64,000 nucleotides of DNA from Streptomyces sp. HUAS CB01 (GCF_030406905.1 NZ_CP129137.1:4980001-5044000); one strand, 5' to 3'. Counted from the first letter of the stretch, positions 7,499 to 15,556 are shown. The notes: generated from the sequence alone by a model not told the origin. Numbers and translations are program-made.

Positions 7499-8227
7499 GT
7501 GCTGTACGTCGTGGTCAACGGGGGTTGGGGGAGGCGGCAGGAGAGCGTTGTTCAGATCGCTGAGCGCTGGGTGGAAAGCCTGTCGGCCTTGGGCGATTTG
7601 AATGATGCGGCTTTCACCGGATGGCTAGAGGCAGTCGACGATATTTCCACTGCGCCGCGTATGCCGCTGTCGGTGGCTGCGCTCTCCGAGTATCTGAAGA
7701 GGGAGAACCCGGAGTCCGACGTGGACCGTATTGGCTACACGGCATCCCTGCTGACAAACAATCCCGGGATGCCTCGTGTGACATTTTCGATTCATGCAGG
7801 TGGTACTTCGGAGTGGGTGACGAATTCCGTTGCAGTGTCGTTCCGATCGCGCAAGCTGGATGAATCCGTGCCGACTGTGAGTCGCTCCTCGGATGTGCTG
7901 CGAATTCTCGCCGACGCCTGGGACATCGACACGGGACAGGCCTACGGCCGTGCCCAGTACGATGCGGTGCGAGATGAGTTCGGCCTCGATAATTCAGCTC
8001 CCCGCTGCGGCCGATCGGTGTACTTGTCTGCGAAACGCGCGGCCCTGGCTCCGGAGGGATTTTCCGGTACGTATGCACGCACGGCACACGGCGGGCTGAT
8101 CATCGATCTCACCCGGGGCGGAATTGAGGAGCCCGACATCGAGACGATCCTCGACGCCAACCGGCAACTGCGCGCAGCGGGCGCACTGGACCCGCTCCCT
8201 GAGCCCTTGGACAGGTCCAAGTGGTGA
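7499..8227 (+). CDS. Imm52-like immunity protein for the adjacent nuclease toxin
   Basis: 242-residue cytoplasmic protein with no signal or membrane segment. It begins VLYVVVNGGWG, and the rest is a mixed alpha/beta sequence with a YTASLL and a VTFSIHAGG motif. From memory, the Imm52 family pairs with Tox-REase-5 toxins and has this size, so I call it Imm52-like, mainly from position and pairing. The GTG start at 7499 has a GAGGGAGA ribosome site and lies 19 nt after the toxin stop. Its codon use (ATT, TTG, GTT, AAT) is much less GC-biased than its neighbours, a sign of recent acquisition together with the toxin tip. Confidence 0.72.
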   Translation: MLYVVVNGGWGRRQESVVQIAERWVESLSALGDLNDAAFTGWLEAVDDISTAPRMPLSVAALSEYLKRENPESDVDRIGYTASLLTNNPGMPRVTFSIHAGGTSEWVTNSVAVSFRSRKLDESVPTVSRSSDVLRILADAWDIDTGQAYGRAQYDAVRDEFGLDNSAPRCGRSVYLSAKRAALAPEGFSGTYARTAHGGLIIDLTRGGIEEPDIETILDANRQLRAAGALDPLPEPLDRSKW

Positions 8228-8324
8228 GGCCGTCGGGCGTGGCGTTCAGCCTGCCGGGTGCGGTCGGTGTCATCGAAGATCTGCTTGCCGGACCGTGCCG
8301 GTAGACGGGCCGACGCATCGGGAG

Positions 8325-8770
8325 GTGGAGGACGACACCGGTTGGGCAGGTGGCCACGGCGCGGGCTTCCGGCTTGTTCCGCTGTGGCTGAGCCGGTCCT
8401 GTTTCGGCGTACCCGGATCCGAGTGGGGCGCCGCGCGGGAGGAGTCCGAAGCGCACCTCGCGTCGCTCGCCGAGGAGTTGGAGAAGCGCTGGGGCCCGCA
8501 TCGTGAGATCAGCTTCCGGGTCCCCTCATGGACGAGCTCCCGGAAGAGTCGATCATTCGCTCATCGCCCAGATCATCGAACTCGACCTCTACGGTGAACT
8601 GCATGTCTGGGGCCCCTGGACACATATGACGGGCCTCGGTGGGTGGCGCGGATCCGTCCTCCGGGCGAACAACCGGCACCAGCTGGGGGAGTACATGGCC
8701 GTCGCCCAGGCGGAGCGGATCGCGGAGTGTTCGCCGCCCGGCGTCGATGGTGCCATCCGGGATCCGGACC
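8325..8770 (+). pseudogene. Decayed gene of unknown function, two frameshifts
   Basis: Coding character moves between frames: a first part (from GTG 8325) reads DDTGWAGGHGAGFRLVPLWL and later ELEKRWGPHREISFRVP, a short middle part from 8528 reads MDELPEESII, and the part from 8560 reads SLIAQIIELDLYGELHVWGPW. Each piece looks like real protein, but two indels (near 8525 and 8558) break it. The pieces resemble small cytosolic proteins found next to toxin genes in Streptomyces, so this may be a dead second immunity gene. The 3' limit is uncertain. Confidence 0.55.
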
Positions 8771-8903
8771 TAGGCTGCGCGCCGGTTGTACCGCGTGCCG
8801 CGATGCCGCGGAAGGGCGGTGGAGCCTCGATGTCGCCTGGGGCGGGCGTCAGCACCGCCTGATGTAGCCCGGGAGATAACGGAGTTGGGTCTCCGCCGTC
8901 CAA

Positions 8904-9255
8904 GTGGAGGAGCTGAGCGGAGCCGCATCTGCGGCGATCCCGGTGGCCTTCGCCGCAGAGGACGACGAGCTCTGCAAGGGCGCGGAGGCGGACAACGCCC
9001 GCGAGGCGCAGAAGCAGGCCGACGAGGCGGGTGCGTCCGCAAGGGCGTCGACACCACGGACCTCGAGGGGATCTGGGTCCGCCGGATCACTGCCTGGATC
9101 GCCGGGGAAACCCTGGAGTGGAGCGGCCTCGTGGCCGACGACGAGGCCGTCCTCACGCCCTGGCTGATGGAACTCTCCGAGCAGTACGTGCTGCCCGGCA
9201 TGTCCGCGGAACGGGCCGCCTGGGCTCTGCACACCGCATGGCGGATGAAAGCGCA
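8904..9255 (+). pseudogene. Decayed gene fragment of unknown function
   Basis: A first stretch (8904 to about 9030) codes an acidic Ala/Glu-rich helix (AEADNAREAQKQADEAG). Coding then continues in another frame to about 9255 as DLEGIWVRRITAWIAGETLEW and AERAAWALHTAWRMKAHREG. The change of frame near 9030-9045 and the missing end show that it is broken. I do not recognise the family. It lies between two other wrecks, in keeping with repeated rearrangement behind the toxin cassette. Confidence 0.45.
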
Positions 9256-9399
9256 TCGGGAAGGTGTTCCTGGGGGCGGCGTACGGGCTCGGGCTGGTCC
9301 CGCTGTGCAAGGCCGGGCGCAAGTCGGCCATCCCGTTCGGGCCGTTCATTGGTCTCGGGGGCGCTGATCGGGCTGCTGCCGGAGGCGCTTGCGGCGTAG
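9256..9399 (+). pseudogene. C-terminal remnant of an A24 prepilin peptidase
   Basis: The DNA matches the last 45 or so codons of the intact prepilin peptidase gene (about 12025-12168): VFLGAAYGLGLVPL against GFLLGAVYGLGLVVL, then AIPFGPF in both, then GALIGLLPEALAA against GALLGLLLGALAV. An indel in the codons after AIPFGPF shifts the frame. No start and no catalytic aspartates remain. This suggests that a second prepilin peptidase, or a duplicated copy, once stood next to the toxin cassette. Confidence 0.75.
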
Positions 9400-9608
9400 C
9401 CGTGCTCTGCCCTGTCGCGTGCACGCACGCCGACGGGCCCCCGGACGGGGTGGCGGCGAGCGTGAGCCGGTTGCGACCGGAACGCCCCGCGCATCGCACC
9501 CGGCGCCGTCGGCACGGAGCCGGGCGCACGACCCGACACCTGGGGCCGGGAGGCCGCCCGCCCGCCGTGAGGGCGGTCACACCCGCACCCGCGGCGATAA
9601 TCGGGCGC

Positions 9609-10766
9609 ATGTCTGACCAGTCCGAGTCCGAGCCGCAGGGCTCCGGTCCGCGTCGAGTGTCCGTTCCGTCCGGGATCTCCGGCGCCGCCCCCGCCCTCCT
9701 GGGGTACGCGGCCGTCCGGCTGGTGGGGATGGCGATCCTCGCGGTGGCCGCCGCGGTGCAGGGCAAGGACGCTCTCCACCGGTTGAACGGGCGCTGGGAC
9801 TCTGTCTGGTATGTCCGGATCGCGGAGAACGGTTACGGGTACGGCGTGACGCTGCCCGACGGCAGTGTCCATTCCGATCTGGCCTTCTTCCCGTTGCTGC
9901 CCGTGCTGGAGCGGGCGGTCTCCGGGGCGCTGCCGGTCGGCGCCGCCACGGCGGGACTGGTGATCGGCTGGATCGCGGCCTTCGCTGCCGCCTGGGGTGT
10001 CTACGCCGTCGGTGCGCAGGTGGCGGGACAGCGGGCCGGAGTGCTGCTGGCGGTGCTGTGGGGCGTGTACCCGACCGCGTTCGTGCAGTCGATGGCGTAC
10101 ACCGAGACGCTGTTCACCGCGCTGGCCGCCTGGTCCCTGTACGCCGTGCTGACCGACCGCTGGATCATCGCGGGGGCACTGTGCGCGCTGGCAGGGCTGA
10201 CCCGGCCGTCGGCCGCCGCGCTCGTCGCCGCCCTCGGAGTCACCGGGCTCGTCCGGCTGTTCAGGGGGGACCTGACGTGGCGGACGGTCGTGGGCGTGGT
10301 GATCGCGCCGCTCGGATGGCTCGGGTACGTCGTCTTCGTGGCCGTGCGCCAGGGCAGCCCCACCGCCTACTTCGAGGTCCAGGCCGCCTGGGGCAACGAC
10401 ATCGACGGCGGGGTCGCCCTCGCCCGTTTCATCGGCGGGCAGCTGACCGGGCCCGCGCCGCTCGCCGGCGTCGGGCTGATCGCCGCGCTCGGGCTGCTCC
10501 TCTGGGTGGTGTGGCTGTGCGTGAGACAGCGCCAGCCGCTGCCGCTGCTGGTGTACGGAACGGGCGTCGTCGTCATCTCGCTGATCGGCGCCGCGTACTT
10601 CGGCTCCCGCCCGCGGCTGATCATGCCCGCTTTCCCGCTGCTGCTGCCGGCGGCGGTCGCCCTCGCCCGGCGGGCCCGCCGGGCGACGCTGCCGGTGGTG
10701 GCGCTGCTGGCCGTCGCCTCGGGGGCGTACGGGGCGTTCACACTGCTCGGTTCGGGACCGCCCTGA
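9609..10766 (+). CDS. PIG-V-like membrane mannosyltransferase
   Basis: 385-residue polytopic membrane protein with about nine to ten hydrophobic helices. Near the N-terminus it has LNGRWDSVWYVRIAENGYGY, the WD...Y..IA..GY pattern of PIG-V/GPI mannosyltransferase 2-like enzymes, which in actinobacteria probably use polyprenyl-phosphate mannose outside the membrane. ATG 9609 is chosen because the region before it is non-coding debris; GATAAT at 9596-9601 lies 7 nt upstream, which suggests a leaderless transcript. It sits in the pilus region but also occurs alone in Streptomyces genomes, so a link to pilin glycosylation is only a guess. Confidence 0.82.
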   Translation: MSDQSESEPQGSGPRRVSVPSGISGAAPALLGYAAVRLVGMAILAVAAAVQGKDALHRLNGRWDSVWYVRIAENGYGYGVTLPDGSVHSDLAFFPLLPVLERAVSGALPVGAATAGLVIGWIAAFAAAWGVYAVGAQVAGQRAGVLLAVLWGVYPTAFVQSMAYTETLFTALAAWSLYAVLTDRWIIAGALCALAGLTRPSAAALVAALGVTGLVRLFRGDLTWRTVVGVVIAPLGWLGYVVFVAVRQGSPTAYFEVQAAWGNDIDGGVALARFIGGQLTGPAPLAGVGLIAALGLLLWVVWLCVRQRQPLPLLVYGTGVVVISLIGAAYFGSRPRLIMPAFPLLLPAAVALARRARRATLPVVALLAVASGAYGAFTLLGSGPP

Positions 10767-10792
10767 GTCGGAGCGCTGCGCGAGGGACCCCC

Positions 10793-11164
10793 TCAGGGCG
10801 TCCCGCGCCGAGGCCCGCCGATCGAGAGCCGGACCCCCGGCCGTATGCCCCACTCCGCCATCGCCCCCGCCTCCGCCTCCAGGACGTGACGGCTGCGCAG
10901 CCTGGGCAGCCCGAGCCGCCCGGGGCGCATCGTGTGGACGTCGAGGACGCGCAGTTCCCTGTCGAGGTACGCCACGTCGATGGCGAAGCGCATGCGGAAG
11001 GTGTGCACGCTCGTGCACGGCGTCAGCATGATCGCGCCGTCCAAGCCGTCACGGCCGAGGAGCCCCCGGTACCGCGCCGCGTACGACGCGGCGACCATCA
11101 GCCGGACCGGCTCCTCCCGGCCGGGGACCGTCAGCGTGCCGTTGCCGTCCTGCCATCCGCCCAT
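10793..11164 (-). CDS. DUF192 family protein
   Basis: 123-residue protein of the DUF192 family, recognisable from ASYAARYRGLLGRDGLDGAI, TPCTSVHTFRMRFAIDVAYLD and the final RHVLEAEAGAMAEWGI. The family is a small beta-barrel of unknown biochemical role, often found next to Tad/Flp genes in actinobacteria. I start at ATG 11164 (MGGWQDG), which is where homologues begin and lies 8 nt after a TACGGT box on this strand (leaderless); an in-frame ATG at 11197 is possible. It is divergent from the prepilin peptidase and shares the GGGCCC inverted repeat. Confidence 0.82.
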   Translation of the reverse strand: MGGWQDGNGTLTVPGREEPVRLMVAASYAARYRGLLGRDGLDGAIMLTPCTSVHTFRMRFAIDVAYLDRELRVLDVHTMRPGRLGLPRLRSRHVLEAEAGAMAEWGIRPGVRLSIGGPRRGTP

Positions 11165-11197
11165 GGCCCAAGACCGTAGCGGGAGTCGGGCCGTCAT

Positions 11198-11230
11198 GGG
11201 CCCACTCCCCGGACGCCGGGGAGTGGGCCC
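11198..11230. promoter_or_regulatory. 15-bp inverted repeat between DUF192 and prepilin peptidase genes
   Basis: GGGCCCACTCCCCGG, 3-nt centre, and its exact reverse complement. It lies upstream of both divergent genes and next to the shared GGGCCCATGACC element, so it is a likely operator for both. Confidence 0.55.
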
Positions 11231-11232
11231 GT

Positions 11233-11268
11233 GGGCCCATGACCCGGAGTCGATTCCGGTCCTAGGGT
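11233..11268 (+). promoter_or_regulatory. Leaderless promoter of the prepilin peptidase gene (shared motif)
   Basis: GGGCCCATGACC at 11233-11244, 18 nt from ATGACC to TAGGGT at 11263-11268, then 6 nt to the GTG start at 11275. The motif starts 42 nt before the start codon, exactly as at the pilin-toxin gene. Confidence 0.55.
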
Positions 11269-11274
11269 CGGACC

Positions 11275-12168
11275 GTGGAGTACGCGTACGTCACGCTGAT
11301 CGCCGCCGCCGCCCTGTGGGGGGCCGCGGCCGGGGTGCTCGTGCCGCGCCCCGCCTACCGGATGTCCGTCGAGCCGGAGGAGGCGTGGCGGAACACCTGC
11401 CCCGCCGGGCATCCCCTCACCGGTCCCGCGCAGGGGTGGCTGGGGACCGCGCGCTGTGCGAGCTGCGCGGTGTCGCCCGTGCCCGCGGTCTCCGCGCCGG
11501 TGCCCGCCGCAACGCCCGGGTCCGGCGCGCCGGAAGCACCGGGCGAGCCCGGGGACGGGCCGCCGGACGCGGATGTGCCGGGCGGAACGGACCGGCCCGA
11601 CGGCACCGCCGTCCGCACGCCCGCCGTGTACCGGAACTCGGTCGTCGTGCCCGCGGTCACCGCGCTCGCCTGCGCCGCGCTCGCCGCGGCCGTCGGGTCC
11701 CGTCCGGAGCTGGCCGTATGGCTGCTCCTCGCGCCCTTCGCCGTCCTCCTCGCCCTTGTCGACCGCCATGTCCACCGGCTTCCGGACCAGTTGACGCTGC
11801 CGCTGGCCGTCGCGGCGGCGGTGCTGCTCGGCGGTGCGGCGCTGCTCCCCGGCGCCGGCGGGTCATGGCCGACCGCGCTGCTCGGCGGCCCCGTGCTCGG
11901 TGCCGCGTACCTCGTGCTCTTCCTCGTCAACCCGAACGGCATGGGCTTCGGCGATGTGAAGCTGGCGCTGTCGCTCGGCGTGGCGCTCGGCTGGTACGGC
12001 TGGGAGGTGCTGTTCGTGGGCGCCTTCGCGGGCTTCCTGCTGGGTGCGGTGTACGGGCTCGGTCTCGTCGTCCTGCGCGGCGCGGGCCGGGGGACGGCGA
12101 TCCCGTTCGGGCCGTTCATGATCTCGGGTGCGCTGCTCGGGCTGCTGCTGGGGGCGCTCGCCGTCTAG
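11275..12168 (+). CDS. A24-family prepilin peptidase
   Basis: 297-residue membrane aspartic protease that cuts prepilin leaders after Gly. After a first membrane helix it has a zinc-ribbon-like cytoplasmic part (Cys42-x-x-Gly-His, Cys61-x-x-Cys64), a Pro/Gly/Asp-rich spacer and then the membrane core. The catalytic aspartates are Asp163 (VDRHVHRLPD) and Asp227 (FGDVK), 64 residues apart as in characterised family members. GTG 11275 is supported by the leaderless promoter. It is the only intact prepilin peptidase in the window and should process the Flp pilin (310), perhaps the TadE/G-like protein, and by my proposal the pilin-toxin (5125). Confidence 0.92.
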   Translation: MEYAYVTLIAAAALWGAAAGVLVPRPAYRMSVEPEEAWRNTCPAGHPLTGPAQGWLGTARCASCAVSPVPAVSAPVPAATPGSGAPEAPGEPGDGPPDADVPGGTDRPDGTAVRTPAVYRNSVVVPAVTALACAALAAAVGSRPELAVWLLLAPFAVLLALVDRHVHRLPDQLTLPLAVAAAVLLGGAALLPGAGGSWPTALLGGPVLGAAYLVLFLVNPNGMGFGDVKLALSLGVALGWYGWEVLFVGAFAGFLLGAVYGLGLVVLRGAGRGTAIPFGPFMISGALLGLLLGALAV

Positions 12169-12367
12169 GAAATGTGGCGAACGTGGCTCCGTCCACCCGC
12201 AGGGCGGGGCCTGCGGCGTCCGGTGCGTGGGGTCTCCCCCCGGCCCCTCCGGGCCGAGGGGAAGGATCCAAGGCGCCGGATCGACCTCGTAGGGGGCCTA
12301 CTCGGTGGACTCGGCAACGCCGCGAGTCGCCGTGGCGGGCGTCGCGACCGGGCGGACGTTGCCTGGT

Positions 12368-12403
12368 GCGGCACTGGCCGTGTCGGACACGGCCGGGTGC
12401 CGC
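12368..12403 (+). terminator. Hairpin after the prepilin peptidase gene
   Basis: Nested stems GCGGCAC/GTGCCGC and GGCCGTGTC/GACACGGCC around one base form a strong hairpin 200 nt after the stop. The rest of the 12169-12613 gap holds no supported gene. Confidence 0.5.
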
Positions 12404-12613
12404 CGTGACCGGACGCGTGACCGGGACGGCGGTCGAGCACCGCAAGCGGGACACCTCGTCGTGCCGAAATCTCCGTGCACAGGCCGTCCCCACCGGGCAG
12501 TTCGGCTCCGATGGTCGGGTCGGCCGGGGCGGAGTCCACCGGTGACCGCCACGAGGGGGAGTTCCCCGGCATGTGGACAGTGCGGCAGTTCACGCCCTCT
12601 AGCATGCGGACGT

Positions 12614-14140
12614 ATGCGGACATTCTTTGACAATCTAACGGTCTCGCGTGTGCAGACGAAGCCGGTGCCGGCTTCCGCGGACGCCCGGCCGGCGGAAGGT
12701 CCCGCCGCCGCCCTCCTCCCCTGGGGCTGGGCGGCGGTCCTGTCCCTGCTCTACGCCACCGTCGCCGTGCGCCGCCACGAACTCCTCCGCACCACGGGCT
12801 ACGACCTCGGCATCTTCGAGCAGGCCGTCCGCGCATACGCCCGGCTCCAGCCCCCCGTCGTCCCCTTGCGCGGCGACGGCTTCAACCTGCTCGGCGACCA
12901 CTTCCACCCGCTGATCGCCGTACTCGCCCCGCTCTACGGGCTCTGGCCTTCCCCGCTCTGTCTGCTCATCGCCCAGTCCGTCCTCCTCGCCCTCGCCGTC
13001 GTGCCGCTGGCGCGCTGGGCCGTCCGGACGCTCGGCAGCCGCGCCGCGCACGTCGTCGCCTTCGGCTACGGCGCGAGCTGGGGCATCGCCTCGGCGGCCG
13101 CGTTCGACTTCCACGAGGTGGCCCTCGCCGTACCGCTGCTGGCCTTCGCCCTCGAGGCGCTCGGCCGGCGGCGCTGGGGGCAGGCCGTCGCCTGGTCCGC
13201 GCCGCTGCTGCTGGTCAAGGAGGACCTGGGGCTGACCCTCGCTGCGGTCGGCGCGTACGTGGCGTGGAAGGGGTCCCGGAAGCTGGGGATCGCGACGGCG
13301 GCGGCCGGGCTCGTCGGCAGCGCGATCGAGATCACGCTGCTGCTGCCCGCCTTCAACCCCGGCGGCGGGTACGCGCACGGGGGCAACCTCACCGACGGGC
13401 ACGGCTCGCTCCTCGCCACGATGGCCTTCGCGCCGCTCGACGCGCTCCGCCCGGAGGTCAAGGCCATGACCCTCGTGCTCGTCTTCGCCCCCAGCGCCCT
13501 GCTCGCCCTCCGCTCACCGCTGGCGCTGATCGCCGCACCGACGCTCGCCTGGCGGATGCTGTCGGAGAACGCCTTCCACTGGGGGACCGCGTTCCACTAC
13601 AGCGCCGTACTGATGCCGGTCGTCTTCGCCGGGCTCGTCGACGCGCTCGGCGGGTACCGGCAGGCCGGCCATCCGCTCGCGGCCCGCCATGTCCGCGCCT
13701 CCCTCGTCACGGTCCTGGCCGTGACGGTGGTGATGCTGCCGTCCTTCCCGCTCGCCCAGCTGGCACAGCGGGCCACATGGCGCACGACCCCGCACATCGA
13801 GGCCGCCCGGGCGCTGCTGCAGCGGATCCCGGACGGGGCGACGGTGGCAGCCTCCAACCGACTCGTCCCCCAGCTCACCTCGCGGTGCGACGTCGTCCTG
13901 TTCCCGACCTGGCCCGTCGAGGGGCATCTGTACGAGTACGACAGGAAGCGACTGCCCAGGCCGACCGCGGAATGGATCATCCACGACAGCAGGGCCCCGG
14001 AGGCATGGCCCTACAAGACGGGCCACTGGCCCTATCCGCCCGAGCAGCAGCAGGCCGAACTCGACGCGGCGCAGCGGACCTACGGCTACGAGCGCGTCGC
14101 CGCGCGGGACGGCATCACGCTGCTGCGGCGCACGGGGTGA
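12614..14140 (+). CDS. DUF2079 family polytopic membrane protein
   Basis: 508 residues with about ten hydrophobic helices. The motif TTGYDLGIFEQAVRAYARLQ with a following GDHFHP is typical of the DUF2079 family, which resembles GT-C-fold glycosyltransferases; the C-terminal 120 residues are a soluble domain (GATVAASNRLVPQLTSR, YPPEQQQAELDAAQ). The substrate is unknown. ATG 12614 is my choice, but a TTGACA box at 12627 and nearby GTG codons mean the true start could be near 12650. A 10-bp near-repeat (ATGCGGACGT/ATGCGGACAT) spans the start. Confidence 0.82.
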   Translation: MRTFFDNLTVSRVQTKPVPASADARPAEGPAAALLPWGWAAVLSLLYATVAVRRHELLRTTGYDLGIFEQAVRAYARLQPPVVPLRGDGFNLLGDHFHPLIAVLAPLYGLWPSPLCLLIAQSVLLALAVVPLARWAVRTLGSRAAHVVAFGYGASWGIASAAAFDFHEVALAVPLLAFALEALGRRRWGQAVAWSAPLLLVKEDLGLTLAAVGAYVAWKGSRKLGIATAAAGLVGSAIEITLLLPAFNPGGGYAHGGNLTDGHGSLLATMAFAPLDALRPEVKAMTLVLVFAPSALLALRSPLALIAAPTLAWRMLSENAFHWGTAFHYSAVLMPVVFAGLVDALGGYRQAGHPLAARHVRASLVTVLAVTVVMLPSFPLAQLAQRATWRTTPHIEAARALLQRIPDGATVAASNRLVPQLTSRCDVVLFPTWPVEGHLYEYDRKRLPRPTAEWIIHDSRAPEAWPYKTGHWPYPPEQQQAELDAAQRTYGYERVAARDGITLLRRTG

Positions 14141-14182
14141 CGTCCGGAGGTGCACGGCGACGGTCCTGTGCGGCTCGTGCGA

Positions 14183-14830
14183 CCACGGGCCGGGTGCGGA
14201 CGCCGCCGGGGGTGCGCCCGGACCGCCCGATGACGGCGGACCTCCTCGGCCTGTCCGCGTGCCGCCGCGGCGGATACCTCGCCCGCCCAGCCGCGCGGCG
14301 CCGCCGGCCACCGGGCGAAGTGCTGCGGCGTGGCGGGGCGGTAGGCGCGCAGGTACCGGCGTACGAGCTCGGCCTGCGCTGGGGCGCCGTCCATCGGGGT
14401 GAACCCGGGCAGGATGCGGCGCGGATGGGTGTACGTGACCCTGCGGCCGCGAAGGGGCCCGAAGCACAGACTCCCCGGCGCGGCGGGGTGCGTCACCTGC
14501 CGCCGGCGCGGCCACCTGTCCTGGAAGGCGTCCGTCACGCGGTCGCCCGCCCAGGGGCCGGCGCGCTCCACGACCGCCTCGGTCAGCTCGTCCGCGGTGG
14601 GACGCGGTCCGCGAGCGCCTCGCCGATCGCGGTCAGGACCGGCTCCGTCTGCTGCCGCGTCGTCCGGACGTGCGGCGGCGTCGGGTCGGCGCCTGCAGGG
14701 ATCGAGGAGAGGGCGCCCGTCCACAGGGGCAGGTCGGCCGAGGCGGCGGACGAACGGTGCCGCGCGGCCCGTACGGCGGGCGTCGGCCCGGGGCCAGGTC
14801 ACGCGGCGCGTCGTCGTCTTGGACCGACCC
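14183..14830 (-). pseudogene. Remnant of an AlkZ-like winged-helix DNA-binding protein
   Basis: One frame carries about 110 residues of clear family sequence: DELTEAVVERAGPWAGDRV, VTDAFQDRWPRRRQVTH, RRVTYTHPRRILPGFTPMDG, and ELVRRYLRAYRPATPQHFARW. This is the core of the HTH_42/AlkZ-like DNA glycosylase-type family. The N-terminal part lies in other frames (a piece with GPRGTV, another with TRRVTWPRADARR), and the C-terminus is scrambled after GEVSAAAARG, so several indels and an internal loss have killed it. No intact start or end can be given and the limits are approximate. Confidence 0.7.
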
Positions 14831-14923
14831 CAGGAGGCAAAACGCCACCCACTGTCCGCATTCCCGTGGAGTACCGTCGCATCGGGAAGTGACCGAATTC
14901 CGGTGCGCACGGGGGAGTTGGCG

Positions 14924-15286
14924 ATGGCGAAGGGCAGGACCTCCTACAGCTGCGGTCTCGACGCGGCGGTGGACGTCGTTGGCGGCAAGTGGAAACCGAT
15001 GATCCTCTGGGCCCTGCACGAGGCGGGCACCAGGCGCTTCGGCGAGCTCAAGCGGGACGTGGCGGGGGTGAGCGAGAAGATGCTGACCCAGCAGCTGCGG
15101 GAGCTGGAGGCCGACGGCATCGTCCACCGCGAGGTCCACCGGGAGGTCCCGCCGCGCGTGGAGTACTCCCTCACCGGGCTCGGGCGGTCACTGAACACCG
15201 CCCTGCTGCCCCTCGGGCGGTGGGGGGACGACCACATGGGCGAGATCCTGCGGCACAAGGAGCAGCCGGGGACCGGCCCGGCCTGA
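14924..15286 (+). CDS. HxlR-family transcriptional regulator
   Basis: 120-residue winged-helix regulator of the HxlR/MarR type. The first part has the conserved redox-type Cys (SYSCGLDAAVDVVGGKWKPMIL), followed by RFGELKRDVAGVSEKMLTQQLRELEADGIVHREV, the recognition helix and wing, and VEYSLTGLGRSL. In this family the N-terminal Cys often senses aldehydes or oxidants. ATG 14924 has a GGGGGAG ribosome site; the frame upstream is open but crosses pseudogene DNA. It is convergent with the aldo/keto reductase gene. No target is evident. Confidence 0.88.
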   Translation: MAKGRTSYSCGLDAAVDVVGGKWKPMILWALHEAGTRRFGELKRDVAGVSEKMLTQQLRELEADGIVHREVHREVPPRVEYSLTGLGRSLNTALLPLGRWGDDHMGEILRHKEQPGTGPA

Positions 15287-15488
15287 TCCGGGGCGGCCGC
15301 GTCAACCGGGTGCCCGAGGGGCCGGGTCCCCCGTGGGGGGTACGGGACGGGCCGTCGCGGAGGCCGGTACCGGCCTCTGCCCTGGCACTTTCCCACTCCG
15401 TACCGCAGTCCGGTGAATTCGGAGAGTGGTGACGGCATGGCGCGGCGCGCGTCCGCCCTCACGAAGGGTTATGGTGGAAGCCCCCCCT

Positions 15489-15529
15489 CGGGCCGGTCCG
15501 TATCCCCCCCACGGACCGGCCCGTTTTCC
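15489..15529 (+). terminator. Intrinsic terminator after the HxlR gene
   Basis: A 13-bp perfect stem (CGGGCCGGTCCGT with its complement), 9-nt loop, then TTTTCC at 15125 within this same hairpin context, that is 15524-15529. It is one of few hairpins here with a T-run. It also lies beyond the 3' end of the convergent aldo/keto reductase gene. Confidence 0.8.
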
Positions 15530-15556
15530 TTGCCGGCGGGCGAACGGGGCGCAGGG

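Noticed and set aside
5011..7518. 835-codon - strand frame opposite the pilin-toxin gene
   Set aside because: Antisense shadow: no motif, Leu/Gly/Arg-biased throughout, and the + strand has recognisable domains.
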